From Spirochaetaceae bacterium (GTDB taxonomy: Bacteria; Spirochaetota; Spirochaetia; SZUA-6; DRHE01): 64,000 nt of DNA. The stretch's first letter is position 1. The number at the start of each line of letters is the position of its first letter. Both the position numbers and the translations under genes were made by a program. The notes below the pieces were generated by a model, which was not told where the DNA came from, ran no database searches, and was given only the letters and a program-made list of their open reading frames with translations. The stretch covers positions 3,789,205 to 3,853,204 of the forward strand of contig CP070696.1 in NCBI GenBank assembly GCA_020353535.1, written 5' to 3'. Shown in pieces: positions 59,429 through 64,000 of this stretch.

Positions 59429-60759
59429 AATCTCTACGAATTGCTGTGCCCCTAATCCTCCTTCTCTGCGCCGGCGTGCTTTTCGCCGATGTGCCGGTGA
59501 GGGAGGAACAGTTCATCTATTCCGTTTTGGCCTTCAACGGCAAGGACTATGCCGGTACCTTCGCCCGCAAGGATGCGGATACGATCTACCTGGTGGCGGA
59601 CGTGGACAACTTCATCACGATGCGCAACGTCTTCGTCTACTTCTGGCCGATTACCCAGGACTGGAAGACCGATACCTCCGCTCTGAACGTCCCCTTCGAA
59701 GGGACTCTGGAGCTGATCGGTCGACAGGAAGAGCCGGAAATCATCGGCATGACACCGTACACCTACTACAACATCCGGGGTGAGTATGAGCTGAATTGGA
59801 AGGTGGCCAAGGAGACGGAGGCTGAAGCGGCCTGGCAGCACTACCAGGACCTGATGGACGCCTACTGGCAGTCGGTCTCGGCGTATTACGAGAAGCGCGC
59901 TCTCTACGAAGCGATGCTCAACGAGCTGACCATCACTATCACCAGGATGCGGGATGAGGGCAAAGACGTGACTCAACTGATCGACACCCTGAGAGAGCTG
60001 AAGGCTCCGCCTGAACCCCAGTACCCCACGGAGTACATCGTACCTCCCGTGCCGGTGCAGAAAGCCTTCATTCTCAACCTTCCGGTCGGGGAGTACGAAA
60101 TCCGGTTTTTCACGGAGGACGGCCGGATCATGGAGGGATCGGAGCGCCGGATCGTAGCCTTCGAAAAGCGCCGCGCTGAAGCGATCGGTTTGGAGGTCAT
60201 TCCCGGGGACAAATGGACCCGCCCTGTGGAATCCAAGACCCCCGCCTCCGTGCTGTACATCGACGGTACCACGGACCTGTACCTCAGACCCTTCTATCAG
60301 CAGGAGTACAACGACCTGTTCTACGAGAAGATGCGCAAGAACGACGCCAGAGGCAATCCCACCCTGATGAAGTGGGTGCGGATCCAGCAGGTGCCCAAGG
60401 CGCGGGTGGAAATCAGCCGACCTTCCGCCGAAGCCCAGATGGTGCTGGAAGAACCCTTCTACGTGGAGCAGGCCAAGGGCGCGGCTTTGGGCTATCAGAT
60501 CGTGCCTTTCGATCCGGAAGGCAAGCACAAGGATCGGGAGCCCTCACTGCAGGCGTTCCACGTCCCCGTGTCCAAGGATCAGCGGGTCATCCGCCTGAGG
60601 GTTCAGGACAAAGAGGGAAATTACCTTCCCTCCAGCGAGCGGCAGATCCGGATCATCACGCCCTCCCGCATCGGGATTATTTCCCTGATCCTGGCCGCCC
60701 TTCCCCTGGTGGTGATGATCATCGTCATGGCGCGACGGTCCCGGAGGTATACCAGCTAA
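59425..60759 (+). CDS. Exported, C-terminally anchored protein of the ABC operon
   Basis: The 444-residue protein has a signal peptide (to about LFADVP), a beta-rich N-domain (VAFNGKDY..TFARKDADTIYL), a central helical coil (about 125-195; EAEAAWQHYQDLMDAYWQSV), another beta domain, and a C-terminal membrane helix (IGIISLILAALPLVVMIIVM) with a basic tail. This places the bulk outside the inner membrane. No family is recognised. ATG 59425 overlaps the permease stop, the last of three such overlaps. Confidence 0.72.
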   Translation: MKSLRIAVPLILLLCAGVLFADVPVREEQFIYSVLAFNGKDYAGTFARKDADTIYLVADVDNFITMRNVFVYFWPITQDWKTDTSALNVPFEGTLELIGRQEEPEIIGMTPYTYYNIRGEYELNWKVAKETEAEAAWQHYQDLMDAYWQSVSAYYEKRALYEAMLNELTITITRMRDEGKDVTQLIDTLRELKAPPEPQYPTEYIVPPVPVQKAFILNLPVGEYEIRFFTEDGRIMEGSERRIVAFEKRRAEAIGLEVIPGDKWTRPVESKTPASVLYIDGTTDLYLRPFYQQEYNDLFYEKMRKNDARGNPTLMKWVRIQQVPKARVEISRPSAEAQMVLEEPFYVEQAKGAALGYQIVPFDPEGKHKDREPSLQAFHVPVSKDQRVIRLRVQDKEGNYLPSSERQIRIITPSRIGIISLILAALPLVVMIIVMARRSRRYTS

Positions 60760-60795
60760 GATTTCAATGCTGACAGCTTGAATCGAAAATCTCAG

Positions 60796-60825
60796 GGCTG
60801 CCTCCAGTGGGGGGCAGCCTTTTTT
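60796..60825 (+). terminator. Intrinsic terminator of the ABC operon
   Basis: GGCTGCC (60796-60802) and GGCAGCC (60813-60819) form a 7-bp GC-rich stem, followed by six Ts. It lies 37 bases after the last stop. Confidence 0.85.
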
Positions 60826-60919
60826 AAACAGAGGATCTTCGACCGGGCAATCTTCTACGGCGCAATCTTCTACAGTAGAGCGAGCTTTTTACAGAACACG
60901 TGGTAGGCCAGCACCGTCG

Positions 60920-61558
60920 TTACAACAAGCCTTGGATCGTCCTGGCCATTGAATCCAGAATCAGATGGCAGGAAACGGCTCCTGCATCGAGCACGCCCCG
61001 GGAGCGTTCCCCCAACCGCGATGCCCGCCCCACTTTTGCCACCAGTTGGCGGGTGGACTCTTTCCCCCGCTCGGCAGCCTCAGTCATAGACCGCAGCGCC
61101 TCCCGAAAATCACTTCCCGCGGACACCGCTGCATTGTAGGCCTCCAGGGCGGGGTGAAGCGTGTCCACCAATGTCTTGTCCCCCACCTTGGCCTGACCAA
61201 GCTCGATTACGGCGCACCAGCCCGCCTCCAACATCCGCCCGAATACATGGGCATCGAGCTGCTCGTGCCCCCTGCAGGCTCTGGCCAGAGCCTTGAAGAA
61301 CGAACCATACAGCGGGCCCATGGCTCCACCGATCTCCATAACCAGGGTTCTGCCCAGGGTCTTAAGGCTTTCAGAAAGATCCATCTCTTGGCTCAGACGT
61401 TCGGCGGTCATGGTAAAACCCTTGGCCATGTTTATCCCGTGATCTCCGTCTCCGATGGCCCCGTCGACTTCACTCAAATAAGCCCTGTTCTCCTGGATGA
61501 TCTTTATGAGCTCCCGGACTACCACCTGGCCGTCCTGATTGGCAAATTGTTCCTTCAT
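60920..61558 (-). CDS. dhaL: Dihydroxyacetone kinase subunit DhaL
   Basis: The 212-residue all-helical protein has the nucleotide/Mg motif GDGDHGINM and the conserved GGAMGPLYGSFF and DTLHPALEAY. DhaL carries ADP or ATP and phosphorylates the substrate held by DhaK. It starts 8 bases after dhaK. No dhaM PTS subunit is nearby, so the pair may use ATP directly, as in split DAK kinases for tetroses or dihydroxyacetone. Confidence 0.9.
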   Translation of the reverse strand: MKEQFANQDGQVVVRELIKIIQENRAYLSEVDGAIGDGDHGINMAKGFTMTAERLSQEMDLSESLKTLGRTLVMEIGGAMGPLYGSFFKALARACRGHEQLDAHVFGRMLEAGWCAVIELGQAKVGDKTLVDTLHPALEAYNAAVSAGSDFREALRSMTEAAERGKESTRQLVAKVGRASRLGERSRGVLDAGAVSCHLILDSMARTIQGLL

Positions 61559-61566
61559 GATCCTTC

Positions 61567-62565
61567 CTACTTCTGGGTCAATCCCATGGAAGTGCAGTCC
61601 AGATCGATCAGCTCTTTGAGCTCCCGGTCGAGTTTCATGACCGTCAGGGTAACTCCCATCATCTCGAGGGAGGTGAAATAGTTACCCACATACGGACGAT
61701 ATACCTCGATACCCTTACTCTGCAGCATCTCCTCCACCCGGTTGTAGAAGATGTACAGCTCCATCACCGGAGTGGCCCCCAGGCCGCTGACCAGGGCTGC
61801 AACCTCATCCCCCTTCGCGAAGGGCAGGTCCGGAAGAATCACCTCCAGACTCATCTCCGCCATCTCCTCGGCGCTGGTCAGATCGGCCACCTGGATACCC
61901 GGTTCCCCGTGATGGCCGATGCCGACCTCCATCTTTCCCGGCTCTATGGTGAAGTTTGGTTTACCCACCGCAGGGATGGTGCACGGGGTGAAACCGATGC
62001 CAATACTGCGGGTGTTGTCGATCCCCTTCTGAGCCGCCGCGATCACCTCATCCAGGCTGCCGCCCATAGCGGCTTTGGCACCCCCGATTTTCCACATCAG
62101 CACTTCTCCGGCAACGCCCCGGCGCTTTTGCCTCTCCTCTTTGGGAGCGGAGGGTACGTCGTCATTGGCGATTACCGTCTTCACGGCGATCCCTTCCTCC
62201 TCTGCTTCCTCTACAGCCATCTTCACGTTCATGATGTCGCCGGCGTAGTTTCCGAACAGACAGGCTACCCCTCTGCCCGCATCGGCCGCTTTGAAGGCAT
62301 TGAAAAAGGCACTGGCCGTCGGTGAGGTAAAGATTTCACCTACGGCTACGGCATCGACCAGGTTCTTACCGATATAGCCGATGAAGGCAGGTTTATGCCC
62401 GGAGCCCCCTCCGGTTACGATCCCCACCTTATCCTTTACAGGTGCCTCCCGGTACTTCAGAACCCTGGGATTGTCCGTGGAAACCACTAGATCCCGGTGT
62501 GCTCTGACGAAGCCTTTCAGCATATCCGGGACGACTTGATCCGCATCATTGATCATTCGTTGCAC
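61567..62565 (-). CDS. dhaK: Dihydroxyacetone kinase subunit DhaK
   Basis: The 332-residue protein starts with GTG 62565 (GGAGGTGATAGT before it), giving VQRMINDADQVVPDMLKGF. It has the covalent-substrate His in GIGHHGEPGI, the GGGSGHKPAF phosphate loop and LVSGLGATPVMELYI. DhaK binds a ketone sugar as a hemiaminal. The divergent epimerase and the FGGY kinase nearby suggest a ketose or tetrulose substrate rather than dihydroxyacetone only. Confidence 0.92.
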   Translation of the reverse strand: MQRMINDADQVVPDMLKGFVRAHRDLVVSTDNPRVLKYREAPVKDKVGIVTGGGSGHKPAFIGYIGKNLVDAVAVGEIFTSPTASAFFNAFKAADAGRGVACLFGNYAGDIMNVKMAVEEAEEEGIAVKTVIANDDVPSAPKEERQKRRGVAGEVLMWKIGGAKAAMGGSLDEVIAAAQKGIDNTRSIGIGFTPCTIPAVGKPNFTIEPGKMEVGIGHHGEPGIQVADLTSAEEMAEMSLEVILPDLPFAKGDEVAALVSGLGATPVMELYIFYNRVEEMLQSKGIEVYRPYVGNYFTSLEMMGVTLTVMKLDRELKELIDLDCTSMGLTQK

Positions 62566-62621
62566 ACTATCACCTCCAGTTTTCCCCCCTGTCTGAGCAG
62601 TTTTCATGCATACCCATCCCC

Positions 62622-62655
62622 TGTCAACTGATTCCAGCGCAATAATGGTTTGACA
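62622..62655. promoter_or_regulatory. Divergent -35 boxes forming an inverted repeat
   Basis: TGTCAA (62622-62627) and TTGACA (62650-62655) are inverted copies 22 bases apart between dhaK and the epimerase gene. Both read as consensus -35 elements, one for each direction; the -10 boxes are weak. Confidence 0.4.
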
Positions 62656-62705
62656 AGACGGCCCAGATACAGCAACCATACAAACACGAACCAGGAGGCA
62701 AGGAG

Positions 62706-63587
62706 ATGTTGAAATTCGGAGTCGACACATTTATCTGGTCAGAAGTATTTTCGATGGATGATCTGTGGATCATCAAAAAGGCCAAAGAGCTCGGCTTCTC
62801 ACCACTGGATATAGCCGTAGCACATCCGGAGAGCTTTCCGACCCGGGAAGTCAAAGAACTAGCCGCGGAGGTGGGCATGGACATCGTCACCACCACCACG
62901 TTGAACGAGCATACCAATCTGATTTCAGCGGATCCCGAGATTCGAGCCGCGGGCGTGGAATCTCTCAAAATCCTGGTGGATATCAATCGCGAGTTGAACG
63001 CAAAAATCCTGGCCGGAGTCTGCTACGCAGGCTGGGGCTGTCTGAGCGGCAAGCCACGGACCGAACAGGAATGGGACTGGTCGGTGACAGCCATGCGGGA
63101 GGTGGCCCGGTACGCCAGGGATAACAGTGATCTGATCATCGCGGTGGAGCCTGTAAACCGTTTCGAAACCCACTTTCTCAACATCGCGGCTGACGCGGTA
63201 CAGTACTGCAAGGACGTGGGCACCGGAAACATGAAAGTGCACCTGGACTGCTTCCACATGATCCGTGAGGAAACCAGTTTCCGCGGCGCCGTTGAATGCT
63301 GCGGCAAAGAGTATCTGGGCTACGTGCATGTCTGCGAGAGCAATCGAGGCATCCCCGGCACCGGTCTTGTACCCTGGAGGGAGTTCTTTATGGCTTTGCT
63401 CGACATAGGGTATAAAGGACCTCTGGTCATCGAATCCTTCGATCCGGGCTTCGAAGAGCTCAATCGATTGTGCGCTATCTGGCGACGATTCGCTGAATCC
63501 GGCGAAGCTCTGGCCGTAGAGGGGAAGAAGAATCTCGAAGCGATTGCAGCAGAGCTCGATGCACAGCGGTCGACCACACACGAGTGA
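62706..63587 (+). CDS. Sugar 3-epimerase of the tagatose/allulose (DTE/DPE) family
   Basis: The 293-residue TIM barrel has the family's metal and catalytic Glu residues: AVEPVNRFETHFL, HLDCFHMIREE, HVCESNRGIPGTG and VIESFDPG. It epimerises ketoses at C3 using Mn or Co. AGGAGGCAAGGAG lies before the ATG. It is divergent from dhaKL and converges on the FGGY kinase, forming a ketose pathway. Substrate cannot be told from sequence. Confidence 0.92.
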   Translation: MLKFGVDTFIWSEVFSMDDLWIIKKAKELGFSPLDIAVAHPESFPTREVKELAAEVGMDIVTTTTLNEHTNLISADPEIRAAGVESLKILVDINRELNAKILAGVCYAGWGCLSGKPRTEQEWDWSVTAMREVARYARDNSDLIIAVEPVNRFETHFLNIAADAVQYCKDVGTGNMKVHLDCFHMIREETSFRGAVECCGKEYLGYVHVCESNRGIPGTGLVPWREFFMALLDIGYKGPLVIESFDPGFEELNRLCAIWRRFAESGEALAVEGKKNLEAIAAELDAQRSTTHE

Positions 63588-63611
63588 TCGTCAGGCGTCA
63601 AGCGGCATCTC

Positions 63612-64000
63612 TCACCCGCTTAGAATCCGCTGCAGCTCTTTCAGCCAGCGCTGGTAGGCTTCCTCGTAAGGGTCGGCAAGATCGGCGTTCGCTTCGACGA
63701 CCCGCACCTGCTTCAGCCCGCTGAAGGCGCCCTCCAGGTCGTAGATGCCCACACCGATCCCGGCTCCCCGCGCCGCCCCTTGAGAGCCGTCGGTGTCGTA
63801 GAGTTCCACCGCCGCACCGGAAATCGTGGCAAAGGCTTCGGCGAACAGAGGGCTGAGAAACATGTTGGCCGCCCCAGCCCGTACCCTGTCGATGCGCAGA
63901 CCCATACCCTCCATGATCTGCAGGCCGTACTTCAGGGCGAAGACGATCCCCTCCTGAGCGGCCCGCAGCAGATGAGCCTGGCCGTGCCTGTTCAAATCGA
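63612..64000 (-). CDS. FGGY-family kinase, C-terminal part (cut by window end)
   Basis: The visible 129 residues cover the end of a xylulokinase-type enzyme (LLRAAQEGIVFALKYGLQIM, RAGAANMFLSPLFAEAFATI, ELYDTDGSQGAARGAGIGVG). The frame is open to the window edge, so the gene extends to the right. It is convergent with the epimerase and probably phosphorylates the ketose produced. Confidence 0.88.
   Translation of the reverse strand, partial: DLNRHGQAHLLRAAQEGIVFALKYGLQIMEGMGLRIDRVRAGAANMFLSPLFAEAFATISGAAVELYDTDGSQGAARGAGIGVGIYDLEGAFSGLKQVRVVEANADLADPYEEAYQRWLKELQRILSG

Noticed and set aside
59452..60528. 358-codon open frame on the minus strand
   Set aside because: It is the antisense shadow of the exported ABC-operon protein; its own product is His/Leu-rich with no family features and no ribosome binding site.

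Overview
The window reads as chromosome of a free-living, GC-moderate bacterium, most likely a spirochaete (Spirochaetota). This is inferred from gene content: a complete bacterial V-type ATPase operon, a BMP/PnrA-type (TmpC-like) nucleoside ABC importer, an outer-membrane-type protein with repeats like those of Leptospira LA_2272 proteins, TolC/RND export, FecR-TPR and NfeD/flotillin membrane genes. No single marker proves the phylum.

Positions 1-7400 are an accessory region, visibly more AT-rich than the rest. It starts with a block of tiny genes, partly duplicated and partly decayed (two MshEN-like mini-proteins, a four-cysteine mini-protein with a ruined second copy, two lipoprotein-like genes, one frameshifted gene). 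An MFS exporter follows, then small cargo genes separated by three copies of a ~33-bp repeat, a 3' tRNA-Arg-like fragment, the tail of a dead integrase, and an intact tyrosine recombinase facing the 3' end of tRNA-Val(CAC). The tRNA-Val has its own promoter and terminator and marks the island edge.

7.6-24 kb is mostly envelope and signalling: a two-thioredoxin-fold oxidoreductase, a glycosyltransferase-acyltransferase pair, a two-component pair beside a FecR-TPR protein, an MFS gene, a half-size RND protein, a flotillin-NfeD operon, and an ECF sigma / membrane anti-sigma-like / caspase-solenoid-barrel operon that is the most unusual system here. 24.1-27.9 kb is the selenocysteine cluster: MoaD/ThiS-like protein, tRNA-Sec, selA, selB.

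27.9-33 kb is a MerR-controlled catabolic operon (dehydrogenase, FGGY kinase, LsrF-like aldolase, MFS). A PHP phosphatase and a three-gene RND efflux operon follow (33.3-39.8 kb). 40-51 kb is a leftward run led by the V-ATPase genes (G/H, C, I, K, F, E, A, B, D) and ending with universal stress, PTS EIIA, GNAT and nucleoside-phosphorylase genes. A toxin-antitoxin pair separates it from the BMP-type importer (51.8-56.5 kb).

56.7-60.8 kb is a tightly overlapped four-gene ABC-2 operon of unknown function with its own terminator. The window ends with a sugar cluster: dhaKL, a divergent tagatose/allulose 3-epimerase-like gene, and the C-terminal part of an FGGY kinase running off the end.

All assignments come from reading motifs and neighbours by eye. 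No database search was run.
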